Below, piece after piece: positions 13,066 to 25,174 of a stretch of 64,000 nt of DNA. Origin of the DNA: Chamaecyparis obtusa (lineage: Eukaryota; Streptophyta; Pinopsida; Cupressales; Cupressaceae). Numbering within the stretch: the first letter of the stretch is position 1; each line of letters opens with the position of its first letter. The notes beneath the pieces were generated by a model, which saw only the letters and a list, made by a program, of their open reading frames with translations, searched no databases and was not told the DNA's origin. The DNA lies in assembly GCA_027943335.1 (NCBI GenBank), contig BSBK01002161.1, forward strand, positions 2,890,001 to 2,954,000, read 5' to 3'. Position numbers and translations under genes: made by a program.

Positions 13066-13070
13066 ACTAG
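13066..13070. repeat. Target site duplication, left copy (ACTAG)
   Basis: ACTAG immediately precedes the 5' LTR and is repeated exactly at 23,833-23,837. Removing the element and one copy restores the copia reverse transcriptase around KA.LVCKEYAQREG. Confidence 0.95.
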
Positions 13071-14100
13071 TGTAATACCCCAAAATTGGCACCTATTTAA
13101 TTTCATCAATTTTGGTGCATTATCTCGATTCTACATCATCAAAGTCCTAGTTCACTAGGTAATTTTCTCTCTCCTACCTGACTTAATTTGACTTGATGTC
13201 AGTTGCAAAGACCCTAAATTGCAAATAATCAAATGCTAAATTAATTCCTAAAGTCCTTGACTTTAATTAGCTAAATTACCTCTATGATAATTTAATTTAG
13301 TTCTAAAGTCCTAAGGACTTTGAATTAAATTAAAATCTACCCCTTTGGCTAATTACCCTTAAAAATGAATTAATAAATATTTAGTTAATTGAATGGACAC
13401 CTCTTTATTTGAATTTAATAATTCAAATTACTTGAAAGGTCACTCCCCACATGTGGCAAATTTCATTCTTTTAATTAAATAATTCATACCTTTTTGTCTC
13501 AAAGGGGAATGAAGAGTCAGGAGTTTCAAATCAAGAAACTCTTCATTCCTCTCTGGGCTTCTCTATTTAATGAACCTCTTTTTCTCATTCAAGAGAGCAA
13601 TTTTTGAGAGCATCTACACTATAGGCATTTTTTTAGTCTCATTTGATTCATTGTTTTCAAATCTTTTTATTGCATTTATTAGATTAATATCTCATTATTA
13701 GTATAATCTTTGCATCACATTTTAGACTAAATTTGCTTATTTGTTCTTAGTTTAATATCATATTTGTTTCAAGTTCTTAGATTAAGTTGCATCTCATCTT
13801 TATTTTCAAGCTCTTAGATTAATTGCATCCTCATTCTTAGATTAAATTGCACTTCATCTTAAATTAATTTCATCTTGCTCATCTTTATTGATTCTTGAAA
13901 ATCCTCCATTTTTGAATTGGTCTCCCGGCTGTTGGCTCTCGTTCTGAGAGTATTCAAACACCCCATTCACATAGGAGGCAACAAGTCGCCTCACCATGGA
14001 ATTTGGATTGAGTTCTTCATACTCTCTCCCGAATTCTATCAAGTGAATAATGACCATGTTGTGTTGTGCCTGATTTAGAGGTCACATTCAGTCACATACA
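13071..14100 (+). repeat. Tat-like 5' LTR (1,030 bp)
   Basis: Starts TGTAATACCCCAAAATTGG and ends CAGTCACATACA. Nearly identical to 22,803-23,832 and of the same length. It contains repeated TCTTAGATTAA-type motifs (13,650-13,870). Confidence 0.95.
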
Positions 14101-14103
14101 TTT

Positions 14104-14120
14104 TGGCACCCACCGTGGGG
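14104..14120 (+). promoter_or_regulatory. Tat-like primer-binding site
   Basis: TGGCACCCACCGTGGGG lies 3 bp after the 5' LTR. It resembles the TGGCGCCCACCGTGGGG primer sites of plant Ty3/gypsy elements, with a CG to CA change that fits cytosine deamination. Confidence 0.75.
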
Positions 14121-16494
14121 CAGAAAAGATCAATTTCTGGCCTCATTCTTGATTGGTTTTTTAATTTTAGTGTTGGTTCCAGGCCTTGTATGGCCATGTA
14201 CCACCTGAAAATCTTGTAATATAGTAATGGATGGATAGAATGATGAATAATATTTCTCATGCTTTTGGTTTGGTTCATTTTTATAAATAAATGAATAAGT
14301 TATGATCATTTTGGTGAAAGTGGGTATTTACAGATTTGAGAGTCCCTGAATACAGTCAGATTGAAATGTCTGGTATGGAAAAATTGTGAAGAATAAGGAT
14401 CTATGATAATATTCATTGGAAAGATACATGAATTATATTTCATTTCCTTTTGGTTTGAGTCATTTTTATGCATATTTGTGAAAGTTATGGGCATTTGAGT
14501 GAAAACTAGTTTTTAACAATCTGCATTGGAGTTGCAGGCAATGATTTGCTCTTAGAAAATGATTTATGAATGAAAAAAATAAATGGCTTACATATTTGGA
14601 AACTAGATTCATTAATAGTTATTGTGAAATTGGTTTGGTTTCATTTGGATTATTTCTAAGAAAGATATGTGATTCCCTAGGCAGGGCCTGGTGTTTTAAA
14701 TCTGGTTTATGATAGAAAAATGGCAGTCTGAAAAGGTTATTGGTTGAGGAACCAAATTGAATCATAAGACCTTGTAATTTTGGGAAATGATAGTTCTTGA
14801 TGTTGGCTAAAAACTTCATTCTTTCCAAAAATTTTAATATTGTGATTTTATGGGTCAAATAAATCAATCTTTAAAGACTGTCTTGAAGACAACAATGTTA
14901 CATATCTTATGGTTTGCCATTGATTTGTCTTGATTCTGTACTTTCAGATGTGTGCTAAATGCTGGATTGCAGATCTTTGGACCTAAGGTGAGTTCTTAAA
15001 ATCTCTATAACACTTGGTTTGGGCATAAAATTAATCTCTCATGTGTTTGGCTTGAGTGTTTACATGCTTTCATAGAACACATTTCAATTGATGCTCTTAA
15101 TGGGAAATGAATGAACATAGATTTTCTTTCATACAAGTTTATGTAAGTGAATGCTTGTGTTTAAACCTTAAGTAATTCTTGATTCCAATATCAAATATCT
15201 CATTGAGTGATTGAGGGCATGGATTCATTCCTTGTTTACATGAAGAGTTAAATGCACCACTTTGTGGACTCACTTCATGTTTACTTGGAAAGTTAAATAT
15301 TCCATGATTCAAACCCTTTTGCACTTATGAGTAGTATTGATTAGCAGTCTTAGATTACTTGTGATTGATCTAGATTGCTATCTTGGGTTATTGGACTTGC
15401 TAATCTGTCAGCCCCTCATTTTTGCCCTGTGGTTGCAATCTCAGTGCCACATTAAAGGGGAGGGGTCTAAAGGAAAGAAGCGTTAATTGTTCCACTAGGC
15501 AACCCTTTTGTGCTTTTTCGGAACTCACTTGTTTTCTAGGTTGTGGACTCGTTTGTAGCTTGTGTGAGGTGTTAAGTGTTCCACCTTTTGGACTCACCTC
15601 ATATTTACTTTAAGCGTTGAGTGTTCCACCTTTAGTGCTTTTCAATACTTTTTGATAGAGAATTACTTACTTTTCATTTTTTTTAGAAGGCCTGCTTGGG
15701 GATTCATCACCTCAAGGGATGACCTTAACTCCCGTGTTCCAGCGGAGTATAAATATCGAGAGGTGAATCCAAAGACACCTCTCTTGGGAATGAGTTAGAT
15801 TTCACTCTTGGCTAATCCTCAAAGAAATTTATACCTTTGAGAAGTGAAGGAGGAGATTTGGGTTATCGTCTCCCCCCGACTGTGTGATTTCTATTTCTTC
15901 TCATCTATAGATTTGTGCCTCACATACCTTGTGTATATCGAGGACTCCCTTTAGAAAAGCCATGTATATCCTTGTAGACAACTTGCTAGGATGTTGTTAT
16001 ATTTTAAGTGCCTGCTAAAACATTCTCAAGAACATACACAAGTAGAGTCCTTAGGGAGTAGAAATACTAAGTCACTATTCCTATTCATGTGCAAGGTTTC
16101 TTTGTCCCTTGCCCATTGCTTGAAGACTGTTTGCTTAACTCCTTGATTGTTGTCTTATGTGCTTGTTCAATGACATAAATCTGATCTGCCTTTTTGTCCA
16201 TGATTTGTTTTTCTATTTTCCTATCGTTTACTGTCAGAAACTTGTTGTCTTGAGTTAGGAATCGATCGATCTTTGCTTTGACTCGTATTGCCTCTCATTA
16301 GTCTACCTTATCTCATTGTGCTCTTGTACCTTGCGTTGTGATTGTCTTATCTCGGCTGTTCTAGCCATCTCTTTTTGACAATTCATACCAGGTTCATCTT
16401 GCATCTTGGCTGTTCTAGCCATTTATCTCCTTTTCGTTATCTTAGAGACAGAGTCTAGCTTTATCCTAAATCTTTTCTCGTTACATCTTCATCT
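14121..16494 (+). other. Long untranslated leader of the Tat-like element
   Basis: About 2.4 kb without supported coding. It holds loosely repeated segments around 15,200-15,640 (TGGACTCACTTCATGTTTAC, then GGACTCACCTCATATTTAC, with GTTAAGTGTTCCACC-type text). A long leader before gag is common in Tat-type elements. Confidence 0.6.
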
Positions 16495-17535
16495 ATGACT
16501 GTCATGAATCGAAGTGGCAAGACTTATCCCATTCAGAATGCTGACCAAGATCAAAGTAAACCTCGTAATCGAGACATAGGTCATCCTGAATTTGTTGTGA
16601 AATCTAAACTTTGTGAGAGATCCTCACATTCTTCATCATTCCAAGAGTATTACAATCCATTGTTTCAGATACAGTTTGACTTATTATTTCAAGAATATTA
16701 TAACCCATTGTTTGAAGACCAGCAAGACTCTGAAGGGTCACTTTCTAAAATTGAACCTATTGATCCTTTCGAACCTATCGACTCTTTCATGATCTCTCAG
16801 AATACTACCAACAAGATGGGAGATCCATTCCACTTCCCAAGGGGAGGCAAATTCAACAAAATTCATGGGCAATCCCCAAAAGACCAAGGACATGGTCAGT
16901 CTTGAAACGACAAGAGTTATGATCAATCCCACATTATTCAATATTCAGTCAACATCCAGGACCTTTGCAATTTGAAACAATGACAAGGGGAGCCTCTCCT
17001 AACATTTCTCCAGAGATGGAGACAACTATGCATGAAGTATCCGCATGAATTACCTGAGTCTGAAAAGCTTGATATCTTCTTAGATAATCTTGTCCCAAAT
17101 TTTGGATACCAAGTACAATTACAAGGTCCCCTCACTTTTGACAATATGATTAGGTGGGCTGTGAGGATAGAAGCATTTATGGTCAAGAAGGGAGAATTGA
17201 CTTTGAACAAAGACAACAAGCAAGGACCTTCTCCCTCAAACAAGGATAAGGATAAAATTGTCAACAAAAACATAGATGTTATGAATGACAGGGTTGTTGA
17301 GAATGTGATGCCAAAACCCTCAAAGTCTGTCTTTAATCTTAGCTCTAGCATGCACACAGTTAATGCCACTGAGAAGGCTACAACAGAAGCTCAACCACCT
17401 TCTAGATTTGCTAGAAACAAACCTTGGATCTCTCACTATGACATGATCATTGCTCCAGGGAATGAGGATACTCCTAAACCCAAAACTCCCTTTGTCTTAC
17501 GAGGCCCTGCGCCTCCCTCATATAAGTCCACATAG
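16495..17535 (+). pseudogene. gag: Gag-like coding of the Tat-like element
   Basis: Two open stretches in different frames (16495-16905 and 17032-17535) with broken sequence between them. The first is Ser/Pro/Gln-rich with a duplicated FQEYYNPLF motif and PFHFPRGGKFNK. The second has ELPESEKLDIFLDNLVPNF followed by DNMIRWAVRIEAFMVKKGEL, which resembles the C-terminal part of a retrotransposon gag domain, and then a Lys-rich tail. The usual gag core between them appears lost or decayed. The protein would have formed the particle. No zinc knuckle is visible. Confidence 0.55.
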
Positions 17536-17625
17536 TCTCCAGCTTGTGCGAACAATATCACTCAATCTCGTGCAAAGATCATTCTCCAAGGTCCCGAGTC
17601 TTCAACTTTCAGACCAAAACTATCT

Positions 17626-19059
17626 ATGGATAAAGCCCTCACCAAGGAAAATGTCCCCAAAGATCTCAATCTCAACCAGTTTCAATCTATGGTGGGTCAT
17701 TTGACTTCGCCTCATTATTTATCATTCTTTGAGGAAGATGATCACTTGCTGAGCCACCCGCATAATGCTCTCCTACACACTAAAGTTATGATAGGCCCCA
17801 AGAGTATCCCCCACGTCCTTAGTGACAATAGTGCTAGCCTAAATACTTTCTCTACTAAGATGCTTACCCAAGTGACAAATAACTTTGTTCCCGCCAATAG
17901 AGAGTCCACTGAGTTCTATGATGCTAAGCTAAAAGAAATAGAAAAAACCCTGAAGATCAAAGATATTGGCATGGGGGAATATCAGATTGAGTCCATCTTG
18001 TCATTGACAACTCTCCCTCCATCTCCACATTCCTATGAGGAACCTTCTGAAGATGGATTTGGTATTAGCTATCAGAGCTATGAGCTTGACCAACCTAGCT
18101 ACAGCTTGCACTCACATGCAGATTTAGATGATGAAGAAACACAGATTCAGCCTATGACATATGAAAGACCTATGACATATGAAAGACCTTTGAATGATCA
18201 AAATTCTAATTCAGACTACCAGAAAGAGTCTTATCTACCTTCTCAAGTGCTTCAAGAACATGATCTTGGTCCTCACCAGGAGGATTTTATACACTCTACT
18301 GAACATATTTCTACTACTGCAGCTACTACTGAATATGTCACTACCTCTAATGGAACACATACTGATTGGGAGAAACTGTTGGATGCTTCCCTTATCTTGG
18401 GTATGCCTCAAGGTATGCCTACTCTAGATTGTTCCACCACTTCTGCTATTGAACAGACTCCTACTGCTGCCAACTCCAATGGCACACATACTGATTGGGA
18501 GCAATTGTTGGATGCTTCCCTCCTCTTGGGTATGCCTCAAGGTATGCCTATTCCAGATTACTCTACTGCTTCTACTACTGAACAAGATCCTGTTGTTGAA
18601 GAAACATTTCCTTTGACAGATGATAGTGATGAAGAAAGTCTACCTCCGACTATGTCTCTAGCTAAATGGAACTCCATATCAGATGCTACTAGAGAAATAC
18701 CAGTTGATGCTATGCACCTATATGCTAGTCTTAACAACTCAGAAAGAGGAGAAAGTTATGATCCTCTAGATCAAGCTATTGATGATGATCCTTTCCACCC
18801 TCCTATAGAGATCATTCCTATGGCTCCTAGGCCATCTTCTCCAAGCTATACTCCTACTGCTCCAGCAAATCATGGGTATCCGAGACCCCATCTTGTTACA
18901 ATCTCATGGAATCCTGGTAGATCCAAAATTGAAATGGTTCCTATTCATGCACTCTTACCACCTGAAAGGGGACCTAACTCTTGGAATAGACCATCTTGGT
19001 TAGGCTCACATAATATTCCTCCAAACTTATCTGACTCTTCTAAGATGACTCACAATTGA
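17626..19059 (+). CDS. Long acidic, low-complexity ORF of the Tat-like element (477 codons)
   Basis: The longest intact frame in this element, with no recognised domain. It is rich in Ser, Thr, Pro, Asp and Glu. It contains a perfect double MTYERP (18,154-18,189) and a 43-residue direct duplication with period 129 bp: SNGTHTDWEKLLDASLILG at about 18,346 and SNGTHTDWEQLLDASLLLG at about 18,475, each followed by MPQGMP. It could be the region between gag and protease, as the protease-proximal part of the related pol ORF at 63-64 kb is also acidic and disordered. I cannot assign a function. Confidence 0.55.
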   Translation: MDKALTKENVPKDLNLNQFQSMVGHLTSPHYLSFFEEDDHLLSHPHNALLHTKVMIGPKSIPHVLSDNSASLNTFSTKMLTQVTNNFVPANRESTEFYDAKLKEIEKTLKIKDIGMGEYQIESILSLTTLPPSPHSYEEPSEDGFGISYQSYELDQPSYSLHSHADLDDEETQIQPMTYERPMTYERPLNDQNSNSDYQKESYLPSQVLQEHDLGPHQEDFIHSTEHISTTAATTEYVTTSNGTHTDWEKLLDASLILGMPQGMPTLDCSTTSAIEQTPTAANSNGTHTDWEQLLDASLLLGMPQGMPIPDYSTASTTEQDPVVEETFPLTDDSDEESLPPTMSLAKWNSISDATREIPVDAMHLYASLNNSERGESYDPLDQAIDDDPFHPPIEIIPMAPRPSSPSYTPTAPANHGYPRPHLVTISWNPGRSKIEMVPIHALLPPERGPNSWNRPSWLGSHNIPPNLSDSSKMTHN

Positions 19060-19480
19060 CAATGCTCTATGGAAGATTACTTTCTTGATCTATCTAATGC
19101 ATTCATGAATGATGAGGATGATATTGATATATTTGCACTTGAGCCCATCCCATTGACTTTTCTTCCCCCTTCATCTCCCAGAAAAGTGGCTCATCCACTT
19201 CCATCTCCATCTCTCCACCTAAACTAGTCATATAAGCCTTTTTCATCCACAATTCTTGAGTCTTTTGGAAGTAACTTGGATGTACAACATAAAAGAAAAA
19301 ATAATAAGAATCCACTTATATCTCAAGGTCACCATGTCCCATCTAATCAACATGTGACTCCGAAGAAACAAAAAAAGAAATAGAGGTGTTGAAAAGATTG
19401 CAAAGGTCCTCAAAGAGAAGAAGACAATCAAAAGCCAGAAAATAAATAAAAAATGGATCTCAAAATCCATCTTACAGGCG
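19060..19480 (+). pseudogene. Decayed continuation of the acidic ORF
   Basis: In-frame continuation after the stop near 19,057 still reads as acidic and Pro/Ser-rich protein (DYFLDLSNAFMNDEDDIDIF, PLTFLPPSSPRKVAHPL), then becomes Lys-rich with multiple stops. Confidence 0.4.
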
Positions 19481-19996
19481 TTGTCATCAAAAGCACCTCA
19501 AAGTAAAGAAGAAAAAGTTCAAAAGCTATGTGGATTCCAAAAAAAGGAAAATCAAAGTTGCCATTTGAGCTTCCAAAATTCTCATGCTTCCCTCCATTCC
19601 ATCACCCTTGCCTCTCATACTTTACACTCTTCACTCCATCTTGCCTTTTCCCAAAGTGTGTATCAGTATCTCCTTATTGCTAATGACGTGACTAAGAAAA
19701 ATCTAGAACGTACTCTTCCTAAGCATTTAGAGCGTGGGAAATCTGACAAAGAGTTAAGGTGTGTCCATGAGGATATTTGTGGGTCTCACTTAAGTGATCT
19801 CTCCTTGACTATGGATCTCTTAACTATTGGACACTACTGGTTGGCTCTCCTGTTACTGCTACAACATCTGGTTCTGATTTTGCAACTTCTCAGCTGGCTA
19901 CTACTACAAATGACTGTGTTTCCAGAGATCACCATTGAAGGAGAGAAACTCAAAGAGCCCATCAACGCTCTTCATCTAAAGAAGTTCTATAGCTGA
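19481..19996 (+). pseudogene. Fused integrase remnants: zinc domain joined to integrase C-terminus
   Basis: An open frame formed by a deletion. Its middle matches the integrase zinc-binding start of the minus-strand Tat element (VHEDICGSHLSDLSLTMD here, VHDGICGSHSNGLTLARK there). Its end matches that integrase's last residues (EPINALHLKKFYS against EPINVLHLKKFYA). The catalytic core between them, about 300 residues, is absent. The join gives a chance Leu-rich hydrophobic stretch that should not be taken as a membrane protein. Confidence 0.75.
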
Positions 19997-20614
19997 CATT
20001 ATCTATGTGCTCATGTACATACTTATTGGTCCTGAAAAAATCCCAAAAAATGGTATATTGCAAAAATCCTAAAAATTGTAAAATGTCCTAAAAAAATGAT
20101 CATCTTAGTGAAAACCTGGCAAACAGGCGCTTTGATGTATCTATTATCCTGGTGAAAACATGGTAAACAGGCACCTTGATAATACTCAAAAAAAATGAAA
20201 AGATCAAAAATACAAAAAAAGTGAAATATTCAAAAATACAAAAAAATAAAAAAAAGAGAAAAGTACAAAAAAATTGAAAAAGAAAAAAAATGTGCCATTG
20301 ATGAAAACCTGGTAAACAGGCGTCATGGTAGCAAAAATAGAATCTCTGCCAAGATGGTGAAAACCTGGTAAACAGGCGCCACTTGTTTCCTAAAGCTGCA
20401 TCTTCTCTCAGCACCGCTTGGCTCTTAGTTTCTTGCTTTAGTTTGCTTTCCAGCTTTAGTTTGCTTCCTTTGTTTCTTGCTTTAGTTTGCTAGCTCATGC
20501 CTTGCTTTCAGTGTCTTTGAGATTTTGCTCGACTCTTCATAGATTGGAACTGGTTCACACTTGGGGGCATCTCCCTAGTCTAGGGGGCATTGTCCTATCA
20601 CTTTCAGTAGATTC

Positions 20615-21000
20615 ATTTGTGCATCAGTCACCGGCATTTTGCGTTGTGTCTACCTGCTGATGCCTAGCTACTTTTGAGATCTCTCTTCTTCAGGATTTCT
20701 CCCTTACATCAGTCGCCAGTGGCTCTCACTGTGCCTGCCTATTGATACCTAGCTCTCATTCAACCTCTCTTTTCGGGATCTCCTTCTTACATTAGTTGCC
20801 AGTGGTCCTCACTGTGTCTACCTACTGATGTTTTGTTCGTGTTTCATTCTCTCTTTTGAGAATCTTCCTTGTATTGGTCACCAATGGTTCTCACTGTGTT
20901 CACCTGCTGATACTTGGTTCGCACTTCGATATCTTCTTGAGACTTTGTCTCTCGCGATGGTCACCAGTGGTTTTCCACTGCATCTTCCTATTGTCGCTAT
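20615..21000 (+). repeat. Degenerate tandem repeat, about five copies of roughly 85 bp
   Basis: Each unit carries a CAGTCGCCAGTGG-type segment, CTCACTGTG, CCTRCTGATRCCT and a TCTCTTTTCGGGATCT-like tail. Copies have diverged from one another. Confidence 0.65.
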
Positions 21001-22369
21001 CCCATTGAGAGTTCAAATGTTGTTCGCTTCCGATTCAACTTCAATCCACTTGAACACAAACGTAAACTGAAACTAAAACTCTTTGTGTGTTCCTGTGCAG
21101 TGTACTAAGCTTTTCTCTTGCTTGTTTGTTTTCTTTATCATTTCCCCTTGAGTGAATCTAAGATGTCTTTCTTGACTGAGAAACGCAACGATTGGGGGCA
21201 TGATCTTTTCTTCATTTTCTGCTTGTTGGTTTAGTTCCAATGATCCAAGAAATCTACATAAGAGGGGTGTCCGTTTGTAAGAACCTCCATCTCATATTGG
21301 ATGGCCATGCGTAACTCAACTCCTTTTATATGGATGCCTTGGTGAGGTTGGTTCTTCTCCTTGTTTGTTTTGAGTGACTTCTTTTGCTACATTTGGAATT
21401 GCTAACACTCATCTTGCTAAGTGAATGTAGGGGTCACTACGAGCACTCTTTGGCAAAAGAAAGATCTCTCACATGTTTGGTGTGTTTGTTCGCAAGAGAC
21501 ATTCAGGTCATTCTAGAAAATGTGCTTTGATGCTTATGTTAACTTGCTAAATTAAAAGGAATAGGTGTTCAGGTCATTCTGGCTTCTTGTGCCTTAATGC
21601 TTACACCTCATTCTGACAAATTTAAGACTTATGTCATATTCATATTCTCATGTTGGGGAGAATTGTATGGCATCTTGCGATTGTCCCGTGCTTAAACGAA
21701 CTCAATGATGATAAATACGATGAGTCCAACAGCCGAGTCCGGAGGATTGCATTTGTTCATCCTAGGCCTGCATTTAGACTTGCATCTTTCATTCTAGGCT
21801 TGCATTTGGAGCACTTTCTTGTTGCTCTCTTGATTGCTTTCTTCTAGATATTCTCATCAAAGGTTCTTATCTTTTGTCCCAGTCTCATCTTGGCTGCATC
21901 CTTTTTCAAGATCAAAATCAAAATCTGACATCTCTAAGTGGCTCAAAATCACGTTTTAAATATTGGACTCCTTTTGGATTGGATGCTTGTGTCAGCCTTC
22001 TGGTGTCATCTTCCTGCCAGATCCTCATCTTTGCATCATGTTCTCAAATCTTTTCTTTTTTTCATCAAGTCAACTCAAGTCAAATTTAGTCAACCATGGT
22101 CAACCTAGTCAAATTTGGTCAACAGGACCTCTGGATCACTTCAAAATGCTTATGATCTATTTTATTCTTCTGGATCTTTGATCTTATCTTTATTTGCAAC
22201 CTCTTGCTATCAATCATCTTCTGACGTGTCATCTTTCGATTTCGCTCCCGAGGGGGCAGGATGATTGCATCATTGAATCTTGTCGAATCTATTCTTGAAT
22301 CAGTCTGATTTGAATCATCAGTCCTCATTTAGGGGCATCTTCACACCTCGCATCTTGTCATTTGGAAAT

Positions 22370-22700
22370 CTATCTCTTAGGTATCTGAGCAATCTAACTC
22401 GGATCCTCGAGGATCACTCTTTGTTGTGGAGATGGTTCTTGAAATCTTTTGGGTATTGGGGCAATCTAACCCTGATTCCTGGGAGTCAATCTTTGTTCTG
22501 GAGATGACTCTTGAAATCTCTTTTAGACCGTTATCTGGGCAATCTAACCTGGGTCTCGGAGGACTGAGCTTCGTATTGGGGCAATCTAACCCCAATTCTG
22601 GAGACAGTCCTAATCTGCATCTAAATCTCACTTTGGGGCATTGGGGCAATCTAATCCTGATTCTTGTCTCTCTCAAGAACTGTTGTCTTTGCAATCTAAC
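22370..22700 (+). repeat. Degenerate tandem repeat around GGGCAATCTAACC
   Basis: TGGGGCAATCTAACC or close variants recur about six times at irregular spacing of roughly 55-80 bp, just upstream of the 3' LTR polypurine tract. Confidence 0.6.
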
Positions 22701-22802
22701 TTAGACTTTGAAAAATTCATGCTTTGATCTACTTTCATCTGTCACTTCAGACTATTCTTTGAATTAATGTGCTGCTCGCACATCAATTCAAAGAGGGGCA
22801 AA

Positions 22803-23832
22803 TGTAATACCCCAAAATTGGCACCTATTTAATTTCATCAATTTTGGTGCATTATCTCGATTCTACATCATCAAAGTCCTAGTTCACTAGGTAATTTTCT
22901 CTCTCCTACCTGACTTAATTTGACTTGATGTTAGTTGTAAAGACCCTAAATTGCAAATAATCAAATGCTAAATTAATTCCTAAAGTCCTTGACTTTAATT
23001 AGCTAAATTACCTCTATGATAATTTAATTTAGTTCTAAAGTCCTAAGGACTTTGAATTAAATTAAAATCTACCCCTTTGGCTAATTACCCTTAAAAAGGA
23101 ATTAATAAATATTTAGTTAATTGAATGGACACCTCTTTATTTGAATTTAATAATTCAAATTACTCGAAAGGTCACTCCCCACTTGTGGCAAATTTCATTC
23201 TTTTAATTAAATAATTCATACCTTTTTGTCTCAAAGGGGAATGAAGAGTCAGGAGTTTCAAATCAAGAAACTCTTCATTCCTCTCTGGGCTTCTCTATTT
23301 AATGAACCTCTTTTTCTCATTCAAGAGACCAATTTTTGAGAGCATCTACACTATAGGCATTTTTTTAGTCTCATTTGATTCATTGTTTTCAAAGCTTTTT
23401 ATTGCATTTATTAGATTAATATCTCATTATTAGTATAATCGTTGCATCACATTTTAGACTAAATTTGCTTATTTGTTCTTAGTTTACTATCATATTTGTT
23501 TCAAGTTCTTAGATTAAGTTGCATCTCATCTTTATTTTCAAGCTCTTAGATTAATTGCATCCTCATTCTTAGATTAAATTGCACTTCATCTTAGATTAAT
23601 TTCATCTTGCTCATCTTTATTGCTTCTTGGAAATCCTCCATTGTTGAATTGGTCTCCCGGCTGTTGGCTCTTGTTCTGAGAGTATTCAAACACCCCATTC
23701 ACATAGGAGGCAACAGGTCACCTCACCATGGAATTTGGATTGAGTTCTTCATATTCTCTCCCGAATTCTATCAAGTGAATAATGACCATGTTGTGGTGCA
23801 CTTGATTTAGAGGTCACATTTAGTCACATACA
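22803..23832 (+). repeat. Tat-like 3' LTR (1,030 bp)
   Basis: Starts TGTAATACCCCAAAATTGG directly after AAAGAGGGGCAAA and ends TCACATACA followed by the ACTAG duplication. Same length as the 5' LTR, with about two dozen substitutions between them and no large gap. Confidence 0.95.
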
Positions 23833-23837
23833 ACTAG

Positions 23838-25174
23838 TATGTAAAGAATATGCACAGAGAGAAGGAATTGATTACTCTAATACATTTGCCCCTTTAAGAA
23901 AATTAGAAGCCATAAAGTTATTTCTAGCCTATGGAACATACAAAGACTTTAAGGTATATCAAATGGATGCCAAGTCAACATTCATGAATGGAGAATTGAA
24001 GGAAGTAGTCTACATAGACCAGCCTGAAGGATTTAATTTATCAGACAAACCTGACATGGTTTGCAGACTGAAGAAATCCCTTTATGGACTAAAGCAAGCC
24101 CCTAGAGCATGGTGTGAAACACTAGATAGTTACTTGACAAAGATCGGATTCAAGAAAGGAGCAACAGATTGTAACTTATTCATAAGAGAGACACCTGAAG
24201 GATTATTACTAGTTGCTATTTTTGTTGATGACACTATTTTTGGTGGTAATGACAAGCTTAGTGCAGATTTTGCTAAAGAGATGAAGAGCGAGTTTGAAAT
24301 GAGCATGATTGGACCTATCAAGTACGTTTTGGGATTGAATGTGAAGTAGACAGACAAAGGTATATTCATTAATCAGTCTAAGTATGTGAAAGAGATATTA
24401 AATAAATTCAAGATGGATGATTGCAAGCTAGTAAGCACCCCTATGATAACAGGAAGCAAGCTTTCAAAACATGATGATTCTACAATAGTTGACAAGAATC
24501 TATATAAGTCTATGATTGGTAAACTCATATATCTTACTCAATCTAGACTAGATATTTCTAATGCAGTTGGTATTGTTGGAAGATTTGCATCTGAACCTAA
24601 ACAAAGTCATCTTATGGTAGTAGAGGGGATATTCAAATATTTGAAAGGAACTATAGACTATGGTTTATGGTATCCTAACTCAGAGAATGTAGAACTTCAT
24701 GTGTATATAGATGGAGATTGGAAAGGTTGCGTTGATGACAGAAAGAGAACCTCAGGAGGAGCAGTATTTCTTGGAGACAGACTAGTTACTTGGTCAAGCA
24801 AGAAGCAAAATTGTATTTCTTAGTCAACAATAGAAGCAGAGTATGTAGTAGAAGCATTAAATTGTTCTACAATTATTTGGATCAAGCAGATGATAAAATA
24901 TTTTTGAATCCAGATTGATTATCCTATTGTTATTTATTGTGACAACACTAGCACTATCAATATGTCAAAGAACCTTGTGATGCATGCAAAGACAAAACAC
25001 ATTGAGATAAACTATCACTTTCTAAGAGAGAAAGTTGCAGAGAAAGAAGTAAAGTTGGATTATGTGAGTACTAAAGAATAGTTAGTAGACATATTCACAA
25101 ATCCATTGCCGAAGGATACATTTGAGTATCTCAGGGAGAAGCTGGGAGTAATTCCCTTCCCTGGATCTGATTAG
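23838..25174 (+). pseudogene. pol: Copia reverse transcriptase and RNase H, remainder
   Basis: Continues the copia pol after the nested element: LVCKEYAQREGIDYSNTFAP, VYQMDAKSTFMNGELKEVVY, SLYGLKQAPRAWCE, and the catalytic box FVDDTIFGGNDKL (YVDD or FVDD in relatives). RNase H follows with KYLKGTIDYGLWYPNS, DGDWKGCVDDRKRTSGG, STIEAEYV and TKHIEINYHFLREKV. It ends near 25,174 (PFPGSD). Stops occur near 24,347, 24,821 and 25,079. Joined with the 5' part across the insertion it would give a normal copia order, so the insertion was clean. Confidence 0.92.

Larger units (their letters stand above)
19997..22802 (+). other. 3' non-coding region of the Tat-like element
   Basis: Holds an A-rich block with repeats of GAAAACCTGGTAAACAGGCG (20,100-20,390) that also occurs, reverse-complemented, at 59,630-59,800. 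Further on are degenerate tandem repeats at 20,615-21,000 and 22,370-22,700, a segment with TTCAGGTCATTCTGG-like repeats (21,490-21,590) and GTCAACCATGGTCAACC (about 22,090), which also have counterparts in the minus-strand element. It ends with the polypurine tract at 22,789-22,802. Confidence 0.75.
13071..23832 (+). mobile_element. Gag-only Tat-like Ty3/gypsy deletion derivative nested in copia
   Basis: Two 1,030-bp LTRs, perfect 5-bp target duplications ACTAG (13,066-13,070 and 23,833-23,837), a primer site at 14,104-14,120 and a polypurine tract AAAGAGGGGCAAA before the 3' LTR. The interior has gag-like coding and a long acidic ORF. Of pol, only an integrase zinc-domain scrap is left, joined to the integrase C-terminus; protease, reverse transcriptase and RNase H are missing. 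The integrase scraps, 3' non-coding region, polypurine tract and LTR start resemble the minus-strand element at 42-64 kb, so it looks like a non-autonomous relative mobilised in trans (inference). By eye the LTRs differ at roughly two dozen positions. Confidence 0.93.

Noticed and set aside
19790..19996. Leu-rich hydrophobic ORF resembling a membrane protein
   Set aside because: It arises at the deletion junction between two integrase remnants; the flanking residues match integrase, not a transporter.
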